From Alkalimarinus coralli (GTDB taxonomy: Bacteria; Pseudomonadota; Gammaproteobacteria; Pseudomonadales; Oleiphilaceae), in assembly GCF_023650515.1 (NCBI RefSeq), contig NZ_CP096016.1, forward strand, positions 4,094,001-4,158,000: a stretch of 64,000 nt of DNA. The letters are read 5' to 3'. Positions within the stretch are counted from its first letter, which is position 1. Each line of letters opens with the position of its first letter. The notes below the pieces were generated by a model, which worked only from the letters and a program-made list of their open reading frames with translations, had not been told where the DNA came from and made no database searches. Both the position numbers and the translations under genes were made by a program. Positions 56,505 through 64,000 of this stretch are shown here, one piece after another.

Positions 56505-56885
56505 ATGATTACCTATGCATACTGGGCACTGGTTATTGGGTTGGCATTGTTAGCATTATATCTTTTAGGCGTAAAACGCGACGGGTGGAAAGCCGCTGCT
56601 ATTACGTCGCTGGTGATTATGATTATTGGCTGGGCAGCTTACTTCTTCCACTTCCAACAGTTGTTCGTGAAACGCTGGGGAGGCGTGATGACGGTAAAAG
56701 TGCCAGAAGGCCAGTTGCATATGGGGGCCACCTGGAAAGATGATAACCTCTGGATCGAGAACTATGATCCTAAAACCAACACGTGCCATTTCAGGGAGTT
56801 TTCAAAAGGAGCCCTGCTGGAAGGTAAAGTGGTGATCAAAGATTGTAATCCGTTGCTGCCAGGCAGAGCATTACCCTTGCAATAA
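56505..56885 (+). CDS. Small membrane protein with C-terminal soluble domain, function unknown
   Basis: 126 aa from the ATG at 56505, with AAGGA 7 bases upstream; the preceding in-frame ATG abuts the ribosome-binding site. Two membrane helices (about 4-22 and 29-48) are followed by a soluble part with two cysteines (NTCHFREFS, KDCNPLLPG), probably periplasmic. No family was recognised. The 50-bp miniature element ends 17 bp upstream of its ribosome-binding region. Confidence 0.7.
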   Translation: MITYAYWALVIGLALLALYLLGVKRDGWKAAAITSLVIMIIGWAAYFFHFQQLFVKRWGGVMTVKVPEGQLHMGATWKDDNLWIENYDPKTNTCHFREFSKGALLEGKVVIKDCNPLLPGRALPLQ

Positions 56886-57044
56886 AGACCAATGAACTTG
56901 TCAGTATAGTTTACACATGTAGATAAATCACGTTTTTTGTTTACATGTCTATTTTTTATCCTGTTGAATTTTAAGCATTTGTGTTGATTGGCCTTGTTTT
57001 TGCTGACATGACTGTCACCAATTATTATTTTCTAGGATGTTAAT

Positions 57045-57692
57045 ATGTTAAAGCAAATCGTAGCAGGCTTCGGCGCATTAGTATTGGCTGCAAGTGCGAA
57101 TGCATCGCTTATTGAGAACGGTGACTTTGAAAATGGACTTAGCCACTGGAACACGACCAACCTGATCGGTGGTGGTGTTTCCGTGATTACCGACCCCGCC
57201 GATAGCAGTAATCATATTGCTCGCTTGGATGACCCCAGTTCTGTCGGAATTGAGTCACTATGGCAGGATTTTTACGTACCAGCAGGTGTCGACAGCATTA
57301 CGGTTTCATTTGATTACAAGTTTGAAGAGGTTGATAACTCTCTTCTGCTAACAGATTCTGCATGGGCTAAAATCCTTAAGTCTGATTCTGGTACATGGAT
57401 TGACTTTGATGTTCTAGGCTATACACATAAAGACTCTGGTGGTTGGGTTTCTTTCGAAGGACGTGTTGATACCACCTCGTTGATGGATATTTCTCCTAAT
57501 GCATCAATTATTTTCAATATCTTTGAGGTTTGGGGAGGGGTGTTTTTTGATAAAACTGACTCAGCGCTGTTTATTGATAATGTCTCTATTGCAGACTCCA
57601 ATGCCAGCGCCACTGTCCCAGAGCCATCTTCGTTGATGTTACTGGGGTTGGGTTTGCTTGGTTTTGGCCTAAGCCGCAAGCGCGCGGCGTAA
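57045..57692 (+). CDS. PEP-CTERM exported protein
   Basis: 215 aa. N-terminal signal peptide (LKQIVAGFGALVLAASANA), then a beta-rich domain beginning SLIENGDFENGLSHW, of the carbohydrate-binding-module/discoidin-like sort common in this class. The C-terminus is a complete PEP-CTERM sorting signal: VPEPSS, a hydrophobic helix and an SRKRAA tail. Such proteins are processed by an exosortase and go to the surface or extracellular matrix. No exosortase gene lies in the window, so it must be elsewhere. Confidence 0.92.
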   Translation: MLKQIVAGFGALVLAASANASLIENGDFENGLSHWNTTNLIGGGVSVITDPADSSNHIARLDDPSSVGIESLWQDFYVPAGVDSITVSFDYKFEEVDNSLLLTDSAWAKILKSDSGTWIDFDVLGYTHKDSGGWVSFEGRVDTTSLMDISPNASIIFNIFEVWGGVFFDKTDSALFIDNVSIADSNASATVPEPSSLMLLGLGLLGFGLSRKRAA

Positions 57693-57713
57693 TTGCCTGA
57701 TTGATATCCTGAG

Positions 57714-57738
57714 TGGCTGGTGCTGTTAGTGCCAGCCA
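57714..57738 (+). terminator. Stem-loop after the PEP-CTERM gene
   Basis: tggctgg / ccagcca stem, 22 bp after the stop, followed by a T-rich but interrupted stretch (ttcaaccttccttt). Confidence 0.45.
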
Positions 57739-57883
57739 TTCAACCTTCCTTTAATTGTTTCACCCCCTCGCCTGCACTCTTTCCCTGTTTTATTTATACC
57801 CTATCTCATTGCCACAGAACTGTTGATATTTAACTTATTCGCCTACACTGTTACTAACGTTTTGGTTAAGGAAGATCAGGAAA

Positions 57884-58672
57884 ATGGTGCGGCCTGTACT
57901 GTTGTTGCTTTTAGTGTTGATAGCGAGTGATATCGCTGCAAAAGCGCGCTTGATAATTAGTTACGAATCTAAAGAAAACCCGCCTTACTATATGGGGGTG
58001 GGGCCTCAGGTCAGTGCGGATTACCCTGGTATTTCTGTTGAGCTAATCAATGAAATTGCATTGAAGCTGGGTGTTGAGGTGATATATCGGCGAACTCCCT
58101 GGCAAAGAGGGTTGTTTATGCTCAGTAATAACCATATTGATGCGATTTTTCATGCAAGCTACAACGAAGAAAGACGAAATATTGGCTATTACCCTATGAA
58201 AGACGGTGTTATTGATGCCAGTCGCAGCATCATGCCTCAGTCGTATTTCTTTTATGTTAAGAAGCCTGCTCCATTCAGCTGGAGTGGTCAGAACTTTTCG
58301 TCAATTAAAGAGCGCATCGGGGCGGTTATAGGTTATGCGGTGGTCGACTTATTGCGTGAAAAACAGGTCGACGTGGTTGAGGTTAGAAGTCAGGTAATCG
58401 GTCTGAGAATGCTGCAATATGGGCGGATAAATGGTTTCGCTGGTTTGGAAAACATGGTGGATCTCCAGCTTCAAAAGCACCCAGATGAATTTACTGACAT
58501 AGAGAAAATTACCCCGCCGATCATGACTAAAAACTATTACCTGCTGTTCTCCAAAAGATTCTACCGAGAAAACACCGAACTGGCAGAACGTATATGGGAC
58601 CAAATGAAAGTCTTTAGAGAAAATGGGCGATATCAGGAGATAGCAAATAAGTATAAGGACAAATTGAACTAG
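57884..58672 (+). CDS. Periplasmic solute-binding protein (SBP_bac_3 type)
   Basis: 262 aa with a signal peptide of about 20 residues (PVLLLLLVLIASDIAAKA). The mature sequence has the family 3 pattern (ISYESKENPPYYMGVG, VELINEIALKLGVEVIYRRTPW, AVIGYAVVDLL, LAERIWDQMKVFRENGRYQEI). No transporter genes are adjacent, so as with 18987..19784 it may be a stand-alone or sensory binding protein. The two are distant paralogues. Confidence 0.85.
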   Translation: MVRPVLLLLLVLIASDIAAKARLIISYESKENPPYYMGVGPQVSADYPGISVELINEIALKLGVEVIYRRTPWQRGLFMLSNNHIDAIFHASYNEERRNIGYYPMKDGVIDASRSIMPQSYFFYVKKPAPFSWSGQNFSSIKERIGAVIGYAVVDLLREKQVDVVEVRSQVIGLRMLQYGRINGFAGLENMVDLQLQKHPDEFTDIEKITPPIMTKNYYLLFSKRFYRENTELAERIWDQMKVFRENGRYQEIANKYKDKLN

Positions 58673-58759
58673 TGCACTGTTTAGTATGTCGTCAGTGTTA
58701 ACATTGGAAGGTATCGACAATACTAATATACACGCCAATATAAAGGGAGCACCTTACGT

Positions 58760-59314
58760 ATGGAACTGCTGATTACTGGGTTATGTATTTTTTTCTTGAT
58801 TCACCTTCTACCGACCACGCCCACACTTAAATCAACGCTGGTCACAAAGTATGGTGAAATGCCGTATAAGGCAGTATTTTCGCTGATATCGCTAGCTGGG
58901 CTTTTGTTGATTATATGGGGTAAAGCAGACGCGGAATTTGTCGCGGTGTGGAATCCGCCGGTGATGTTTTCCGTCTTAACCAAGCTGATTGTGTTGCCTG
59001 CAATTGTCCTGTTGGTTGCGGCCTATCTGCCTTCAAATATAAAAAGACACACCCGCCACCCAATGTTATGGGGTGTTTCTTTGTGGGCAATTGGGCACTT
59101 GATGATTAACGGTGACATGGCATCAATATTGTTATTTGGTAGCTTCTTGATGTTTGCGCTGGTTGATATGGCGTCTGCGAATAGCAGAGGGGCTACCCTT
59201 CAAAAAGAATCCAAGCCCTTAATGAATGATATCGCCGTGCTTGTGTTAGGTGGTGCCGGGTATGCGCTGCTAGGTATTTTTCATCAGCGCTTATTTGGTG
59301 TCCCTATCGTTTGA
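58760..59314 (+). CDS. NnrU family membrane protein
   Basis: 184 aa with about five membrane helices. Family landmarks are present: the N-terminal FLIHLLPTTP, LAGLLLIIWG, the conserved RHPMLWGVSLWAIGHLMINGD, and the hydrophobic C-terminus. NnrU proteins are related to the isoprenoid/15-cis-zeta-carotene isomerase family and in some bacteria are linked to denitrification, but no nitrogen-oxide genes are nearby. AAAGGGAG is 13 bases before the ATG. Confidence 0.88.
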   Translation: MELLITGLCIFFLIHLLPTTPTLKSTLVTKYGEMPYKAVFSLISLAGLLLIIWGKADAEFVAVWNPPVMFSVLTKLIVLPAIVLLVAAYLPSNIKRHTRHPMLWGVSLWAIGHLMINGDMASILLFGSFLMFALVDMASANSRGATLQKESKPLMNDIAVLVLGGAGYALLGIFHQRLFGVPIV

Positions 59315-59400
59315 TGGGATCGTAAAGACCTTGGCAAAATGTGTGGCTACAAAGAAGTAAGAGGGTGCCCTGCGCCCGATAGAATGATTTTTAATAGGCA

Positions 59401-59468
59401 GATAAATGGCACCGGTTGAGCGCCATTTATCGCTGTGTGTTAACTAATTTAAAGGCAAATTAGTTAAC
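59401..59468. terminator. Two adjacent perfect stem-loops downstream of the FKBP gene
   Basis: The first has arms gataaatggc / gccatttatc (59401-59410, 59422-59431). The second has 12-bp arms gttaactaattt / aaattagttaac (59439-59450, 59457-59468) with loop aaaggc. They lie between convergent genes (NnrU and FKBP). No T run follows either on the minus strand, so factor-dependent ends, RNA-protecting stems or a protein site are all possible. Confidence 0.5.
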
Positions 59469-59475
59469 CTGTTGA

Positions 59476-60171
59476 CTAGGATTTTTTAATATCCAACAGT
59501 TCAACTTCAAAGACCAAGGTGGAGTTGGCCGGTATTTTCGGGCTAGGGCTGCGAGCGCCATAAGCGATTTCTGATGGCAGGTAAAGTTTCCATTTGTCGC
59601 CCACTTTCATTAATTGCAGGGCCTCAGTCCAACCTTTAATAACTGCATTTAGCGGGAACTCCGCAGGCTGATTGCGTTCAACTGAACTGTCGAAAACGGT
59701 GCCGTCAATCAGCGTACCGTGGTAATGAACTGAAACGGTGTCTGTTGCTTTTGGGCTTTCTCCTTCGCCACTGCCCTGAGTGATGACTTCGTACTGAAGG
59801 CCGCTGTCTGTGGTAGTGACGCCTTCACGCTTGGCGTTCTCAGCCAGAAACTCTTTCCCTTTTTGGCTTTGTGCGTTTGACAGTGCTTTTTGCTTCTCCA
59901 TCTCTCTGTCACGAACGGCCTCTGCAGAGGCTTTAATGGTTTCGTCATCGAGGCGCTGCTTGCCATCCATTGCATCGCGCATACCTGCTGCGATGGCATC
60001 AACATTCATAACAAGTTCTTGCTGCTTGAAGTTCTTGCCGATATTCAGCCCCATGCCGTAGCTGACTTTATCCATATCAGACTCTAAGGATACTTCTTTT
60101 TTCTGATCTTCATTGCAAGCAGCTAACGCTAACCCCAAGACACCCACACCAGCCAATTTTACAAATTTCAT
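59476..60171 (-). CDS. FKBP-type peptidyl-prolyl isomerase lipoprotein (FkpA/Mip-like)
   Basis: 231 aa. The signal sequence ends at the lipobox LAAC, so a lipoprotein is predicted. The N-terminal FKBP_N dimerisation region covers about 32-115 (KVSYGMGLNIGKNFKQQEL); the catalytic FKBP domain covers about 120-231 (TVSVHYHGTLIDGTVFDSS, AYGARSPSPKIPANSTLVFEVELL). A periplasmic folding helper. AAAGGAA-like sequence precedes the ATG. Confidence 0.93.
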   Translation of the reverse strand: MKFVKLAGVGVLGLALAACNEDQKKEVSLESDMDKVSYGMGLNIGKNFKQQELVMNVDAIAAGMRDAMDGKQRLDDETIKASAEAVRDREMEKQKALSNAQSQKGKEFLAENAKREGVTTTDSGLQYEVITQGSGEGESPKATDTVSVHYHGTLIDGTVFDSSVERNQPAEFPLNAVIKGWTEALQLMKVGDKWKLYLPSEIAYGARSPSPKIPANSTLVFEVELLDIKKS

Positions 60172-60344
60172 TTTTCGTTCCTAATATTTTTAATATATCT
60201 GGTTTTTCCACCAGTTCATCACTCAACAACAATCATATCGTTATTCGGGTGGTTAAAACATTACTGATTGGTAAGACAGGTTCACAGAAAGGTGAATTAG
60301 CCGAACTTAACCGTGTCGCCCGAAGCAGGCCCCTGAAACAACCG

Positions 60345-60400
60345 GCAATCGCCTAGATCTTGGGCAACCGCCTAGACCTTGGGCAATCGCCTGAACTATG
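60345..60400. repeat. 19-bp tandem repeat upstream of the FKBP gene
   Basis: gcaatcgcctagatcttgg (60345-60363), gcaaccgcctagaccttgg (60364-60382) and a third, incomplete copy (60383-60400). Intergenic, between the FKBP gene and the small lipoprotein gene. Confidence 0.8.
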
Positions 60401-60430
60401 CGGTTGATATAACCGTGGTAAGGGCGCTTG

Positions 60431-60838
60431 CTAAGGAAGCCTGTTAAACTGGCCCACAACGGTGTCTTCATATTTCAGTATGGCGAGGTTTTGTCCGCTG
60501 ACTTCAAGGGTGTACAGCAGCGTGCCCTCTTCCTGGTCTGAGCTACCACACTGAATATCTATTGTTTCGGCGCTTGATGCCTGCCAGTAACAATTTAGAG
60601 TGGGTGATTGCTGGTCAGCCGGATAAATCGCTGCTTTACCATCAAAGTCAACGCTAATGCGTGTATAAGGTACGTCATTGCTGTTAACGGCGACCCACTT
60701 GCCTGCACCTGGGTGGCCACTGCAAGCGGTTAGTAAAGAGACGGTTATTGCCAGGCAGAAGAGCGTCAGATTTTTAAAGCGCCCGGCTATCGTTAACTGC
60801 CCTGCCAGGTTTAGCGGGTTTACACTGTTTTTTAGCAT
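60431..60838 (-). CDS. Small putative lipoprotein, function unknown
   Basis: 135 aa. A hydrophobic segment (LTLFCLAITVSLLTAC) ends in a lipobox-type LTAC, after a rather long N-terminal part of about 23 residues, so the true start may lie downstream (no internal Met suits, though). The mature region contains two further cysteines. No family was seen. The gene TIGR02647 follows upstream at a distance of 51 bp on the same strand. Confidence 0.65.
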   Translation of the reverse strand: MLKNSVNPLNLAGQLTIAGRFKNLTLFCLAITVSLLTACSGHPGAGKWVAVNSNDVPYTRISVDFDGKAAIYPADQQSPTLNCYWQASSAETIDIQCGSSDQEEGTLLYTLEVSGQNLAILKYEDTVVGQFNRLP

Positions 60839-60889
60839 GTGTCTTGTAGCTCTGTTGAATATAGTAGCTTTGTTGAATATAAAAACCAG

Positions 60890-61129
60890 TCACTCAGGGG
60901 TGGATGAAAGCAGCCCATGGAGGGTGTGCGCGTGTTCTACCGTTACCAAACCTCGTGGGGTCAGGTAGCCACCGTCTTTCTGTGTGATCATTCCTTTGTC
61001 AAATAGCCTCTGAGTGGCCTCTATCAATGATGGTGAAGCCGTTTTATGAACTTTTATCCCTTCTTGCGTACTGTCTTTAAATTTAATTAACACGTTTAGT
61101 TCATCGACTAGATCAGGCTTGAATGGCAT
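60890..61129 (-). CDS. TIGR02647 family small protein
   Basis: 79 aa. The opening MPFKPDLVDELNVLIKF, the middle GIKVHKTASPSLIEATQRLF and the ending DGGYLTPRGLVTVEHAHTL match the conserved small TIGR02647 family as I recall it from gammaproteobacteria. The fold looks helical with a winged-helix-like end; function unknown. The next gene on the same strand lies 51 bp downstream. Confidence 0.8.
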   Translation of the reverse strand: MPFKPDLVDELNVLIKFKDSTQEGIKVHKTASPSLIEATQRLFDKGMITQKDGGYLTPRGLVTVEHAHTLHGLLSSTPE

Positions 61130-61253
61130 AAAATTCTCCGGTTTCTTATTGGTATTTGACAGGCCTCACTCTACGGCCTGTTGGGGTGATTTGAATTGTT
61201 TTATATCAACAGTCTAGAGCAAAAAACAAAAAGACGGATAGGGATCATGACTT

Positions 61254-61547
61254 TTACGCGATTTTAATTCTGACAACATTCATGACTTCAAAAGGAATTC
61301 CGGCTACGTTCTCGCTACTTGGATAATAGGTCAGGTTTACGCGTGCGCCTTTAAGGTTCTTGTAATGTTCTTTGCGCTTAAATTTAAAGGGGACATCGCA
61401 ACCTTCGATCATTACGGTGTTGATCACCCAGTCATCCTCGTCGCGCTGCACATGGGAAACGACTTTTTGCATTTCTGAGCGGGTTAAATTCTGGTTCTTC
61501 TTTAGTAATTTTTGAGGGTCTGACTGCATATTGTCGGCTTCTGGCAT
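61254..61547 (-). CDS. Conserved small protein, function unknown
   Basis: 97 aa; the start could also be the ATG six codons in (MQSDPQKLLKK). No signal peptide or membrane helix. The body (VSHVQRDEDDWVINTVMIEG, KFKRKEHYKNLKGARVNLTYY) looks like a compact alpha/beta fold of RNA- or protein-binding size. No family was recognised. It is probably transcribed alone, upstream of the TIGR02647 gene by 124 bp. Confidence 0.7.
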   Translation of the reverse strand: MPEADNMQSDPQKLLKKNQNLTRSEMQKVVSHVQRDEDDWVINTVMIEGCDVPFKFKRKEHYKNLKGARVNLTYYPSSENVAGIPFEVMNVVRIKIA

Positions 61548-61804
61548 TTGTTAGGTTTGATGTTGCTGTCATGGACAAGGCTATATTCTATATTGCCGCT
61601 ACAGTATAAACAGGCGTAAGAATAAATATCTTATCAGTGCTGTTGAATAGAGGGTTAGGTTATTAGTACGTTTCGGCTGAAATTATCAGACGTTGAGTTT
61701 GTTTCGCTAACGTAGTGGCATATCGAAAGCTGCAATATCAAAGGGAGTATTAAAGAGGTTTGTTAGATGAGACTTGTGTTGCTTTCAGCAGTGGTTGGCG
61801 TGCT

Positions 61805-62812
61805 CTAGTATAGCTCAACTGATTCCCAGGCTTGCATTATCATCACCTGCTGATCGCCGTTTTTTTGGGTATGACTGGAGAGTGACGCCAGTGTCTCAGA
61901 GATATTATCAACCAGCGGATGAGGGGGAAGCAGCGCTTTGTTTATTGGCAGCATAAAGTTATCCCAATGGATAGGAACGACTATTTTGGCACCAACGGCA
62001 TCAATGGTTTCGTTAAAATAAGTCTGCTTAAACTCATTAGACTGCTTGCTGAGGCCTGCAATACCCAGAAAAATAACATCGGCCTGATAAGGGGTGAGCA
62101 GATCATCGACATAACCACTGCTGGCTTGAACTAGAATGTTCCCGAGAGGGTGCGCAATATGGACCACATAGCTGCCACCCTCTTTAAAGTCTGTTAAGCG
62201 GGGTTGTGCCGGAAGGGGCTGGACAATATTTTCTCCGATACCTGTCACTTTGGCCATCACCGATGGGACAGGTGAATGCTTTGATTTGATCATGGTTACA
62301 TTGAACTGGCCGAACTGCAGCGTTCTATTGTTATCTACCACTTCGATTTTTGCTTCTGGCAGGCCTTTCCCTCGTGCGATGTTGGCGGTTGACTCTGAGC
62401 CGAATACCACGGCATTTGTCAGCTTGGCCACTTCTGGCGCATCCATTGCGTGATCATGGTGTGAGTGCACCACCATAATGCTTTCCAGTTTGTCGACTTT
62501 CAGGCGCGCGAGGCTTGATTTTATTAACGGAAGATCTGACTGAATTGACCCCCATAATAGTGATTTGATATCGGGGCGCGTAAAGAACCCATCGATCATG
62601 ATAGCGTTGCTTCCGTCTGAAAAAAGCAGCGTTGAAGTGCCGATAAACGTCGCGGTGAGATGGTCGGGGTTGTCAGGCGGATCCGGTGTTAACCGGTATT
62701 GCTCAAACCCGATCAGAGGGTCTTTGGTATTCAGTATATAAAAGGCAGAGGCCATCATGATGATGGCTAACCCACTGATAATTAATAGTAACGAGAAAAT
62801 CCTGCGTATCAT
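61805..62812 (-). CDS. Metallo-beta-lactamase-fold hydrolase, membrane-anchored (UlaG-like)
   Basis: 335 aa. N-terminal membrane helix or uncleaved signal (about 5-27, FSLLLIISGLAIIMMASAFY). The metal-binding motif is VVHSHHDHAMD, with further ligands in SKHSPVPS and IVPIHWDNF, typical of the UlaG-type branch that opens lactones or phosphodiesters. The catalytic part should face the periplasm. Substrate unknown. The 257-bp region before the next gene to its left is AT-rich with nothing recognised. Confidence 0.88.
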   Translation of the reverse strand: MIRRIFSLLLIISGLAIIMMASAFYILNTKDPLIGFEQYRLTPDPPDNPDHLTATFIGTSTLLFSDGSNAIMIDGFFTRPDIKSLLWGSIQSDLPLIKSSLARLKVDKLESIMVVHSHHDHAMDAPEVAKLTNAVVFGSESTANIARGKGLPEAKIEVVDNNRTLQFGQFNVTMIKSKHSPVPSVMAKVTGIGENIVQPLPAQPRLTDFKEGGSYVVHIAHPLGNILVQASSGYVDDLLTPYQADVIFLGIAGLSKQSNEFKQTYFNETIDAVGAKIVVPIHWDNFMLPINKALLPPHPLVDNISETLASLSSHTQKNGDQQVMIMQAWESVELY

Positions 62813-62967
62813 AACCCCATCCTTGAATTGCGCCTTTTGGTGCCCTTAAATAAACTCCGTTATTGCCAGAACTAATCTTTGCTACTTTTTAGGTTTAGAT
62901 TTAAATTCCTTAGTGCTCAGGCTACTTGTGTTTTATTACATGCTAAATAATCGTTCACTGGCAGCAA

Positions 62968-64000
62968 TCATGGCTGATGAATTTTTCGCCAGGGTTTTGC
63001 TTGTTCAATTTCATAAGCGACTTCCAATAGCGTTCTTTCACGCCCTAACCCCGCCATAAGCTGAACCGAAATAGGCAAGTTATTTTCGGTTTGTCCCATT
63101 GGCAGTGACAGTGCCGGCCCACCTGAGGTATTTGCCCAAGGAGTAAAGCTAACATATTGCATTAGCCGATTAAACAGCTCTTCAAACGGGATGTCAGGGC
63201 TAATATGCCCCAGTTTTGGCGTCGTGTGTGCCAAGACAGGGGTTAAAATAACATCATAATGGGAGAATGCTCTAGCGTAATCGTTTTGTGTCTTCCTCAG
63301 TCGATATAGGAACCAGGGCGTTTTGTGATAATTCTTCTTGTATAAGCCTGCTAACCCGACACTTAGCGCATCTAGCCTATCAGGCTTAAAGCTACGATCA
63401 ATGACGAGCTTGCCCGTTTTCTGAGTCATAAATGCCAGCATCGACCAATACAAGCTGAAATCTTCTATAAATGAGTTTGGGACTAACATTGGCATCTCTT
63501 CAACATAATGTCCCAAGTTGCTGAGTAGCGCAGAGGTCTCCTGAAGCGTCCTGAGGGTTTGCGGGTCGGTGTCGTGGCCGGTGATAGAGTGAGTAATAAC
63601 CCCGACTTTTAACCGCTTGTCTGCGGCGCCTTCGACCAGTCCAATTTCAGGTAGTCGATTGTTGCGGTAGTACTTCTCTGCTTCGGCATGAAAGTAGGCG
63701 GTATCTCGCACTGTTCGGCTGACAATACCTTCACTAATGATGTTTATAGGCAGTAGTTTGGCTTGAACCGAGTCGACATGTCGTCCTCTACTCGGTTTTA
63801 ACCCGACCAGACCGCAGCAGGCAGCGGGGATTCGGATTGACCCTCCGCCGTCATTGGCGTGTGCGACAGGGACTACACCGGCGGCTACTAACGCCGCTGC
63901 GCCTCCTGATGAGGCGCCGGTGGAGTATTCGATATTCCAGGGGTTGCGGGTTGGCGCGCTGTGCTCGGGCTCCGTTGTGGCGTTGAAGCCAAACTCCGGC
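62968..64000 (-). CDS. Amidase (amidase signature family), N-terminus beyond the window
   Basis: 344 codons are visible; the frame runs open to base 64000 and the start lies to the right of it. The amidase signature is present: the Ser-rich core STGASSGGAAALVAAGVVPV with the cis-Ser and catalytic Ser (IRIPAACCGLVGLKPSRG). The usual C-terminal end ERTLLEVAYEIEQAKPW follows. The GTG at 63711 that could be taken as a start is internal (SRTVRDTAYF). Hydrolyses amides to acids; substrate unknown. Confidence 0.9.
   Translation of the reverse strand, partial: PEFGFNATTEPEHSAPTRNPWNIEYSTGASSGGAAALVAAGVVPVAHANDGGGSIRIPAACCGLVGLKPSRGRHVDSVQAKLLPINIISEGIVSRTVRDTAYFHAEAEKYYRNNRLPEIGLVEGAADKRLKVGVITHSITGHDTDPQTLRTLQETSALLSNLGHYVEEMPMLVPNSFIEDFSLYWSMLAFMTQKTGKLVIDRSFKPDRLDALSVGLAGLYKKNYHKTPWFLYRLRKTQNDYARAFSHYDVILTPVLAHTTPKLGHISPDIPFEELFNRLMQYVSFTPWANTSGGPALSLPMGQTENNLPISVQLMAGLGRERTLLEVAYEIEQAKPWRKIHQP

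Noticed and set aside
63709-63711. Start of the amidase at the GTG near 63711
   Set aside because: The open frame and the amidase signature continue to base 64000, so that codon is internal.

Overview
The window is a chromosomal segment of a free-living, probably marine, gammaproteobacterium. The evidence is AsnS and TrpS very close to the enterobacterial forms, an ilvGM operon with a leader-peptide attenuator, OMPLA-type phospholipase A, DUF1439, DUF748, DUF2156, NnrU and TIGR02647 family genes, several chemoreceptors, and a moderate base composition. No species can be named from sequence alone. No rRNA, tRNA, CRISPR array or prophage was seen.

Bases 1-9,600 are an accessory locus. A 3,455-bp unit is repeated in tandem. 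It alternates a + strand gene (called P here, about 272 aa) with a - strand gene (called M here, about 316 aa). M is a three-helix membrane protein with an apparently periplasmic C-terminal domain. P and M converge and overlap by 11 bp at their stop codons. The outer (5') halves of both genes are almost identical between copies, while the two 3' halves that meet in the middle have diverged strongly. Each cassette is therefore a variable core carrying both C-termini, set between homologous flanks. Two M copies are split at the same site by an IS1111-group insertion sequence with asymmetric subterminal repeats and a roughly 390-bp non-coding end that could encode its guide (bridge/seek) RNA. The third M copy is intact and shows the empty site. 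Upstream of it is a 563-aa protein with a C-terminal peptidoglycan-binding domain. The layout suggests a polymorphic effector/immunity-like system, possibly linked to type VI secretion, but no such function is proven.

Bases 9,800-27,900 hold a DnaQ-like exonuclease, a hybrid histidine kinase, queC-queE (7-deazaguanine synthesis), a lone molybdopterin oxidoreductase, an HD-domain hydrolase, a periplasmic binding protein, a LysR regulator divergent from adhC-fghA (glutathione-dependent formaldehyde oxidation), a large DUF748 envelope protein, PldA and a DUF924 protein.

Bases 28,000-34,300 hold ilvL-ilvG-ilvM with its attenuator, pepD, dodecin, and a hipBA toxin-antitoxin module preceded by three evenly spaced candidate operators. 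Bases 34,500-48,700 hold a coiled-coil membrane protein, trpS, a cNMP-binding/rhodanese-like protein beside a chemoreceptor, lipid enzymes (acyltransferase, acyl-CoA ligase), a lipoprotein, a small acidic exported protein, a second chemoreceptor and a second fghA/adhC pair in which a miniature transposable element separates the two genes.

Bases 48,900-64,000 hold a DEAD-box helicase, a second hybrid kinase, asnS, a second type of miniature element, a DUF2156 protein, a PEP-CTERM protein, another periplasmic binding protein, NnrU, an FKBP isomerase, small conserved proteins, a metallo-beta-lactamase-fold lipoprotein-like hydrolase and an amidase cut by the right edge. Intergenic regions are unusually rich in short (14-19 bp) tandem duplications.
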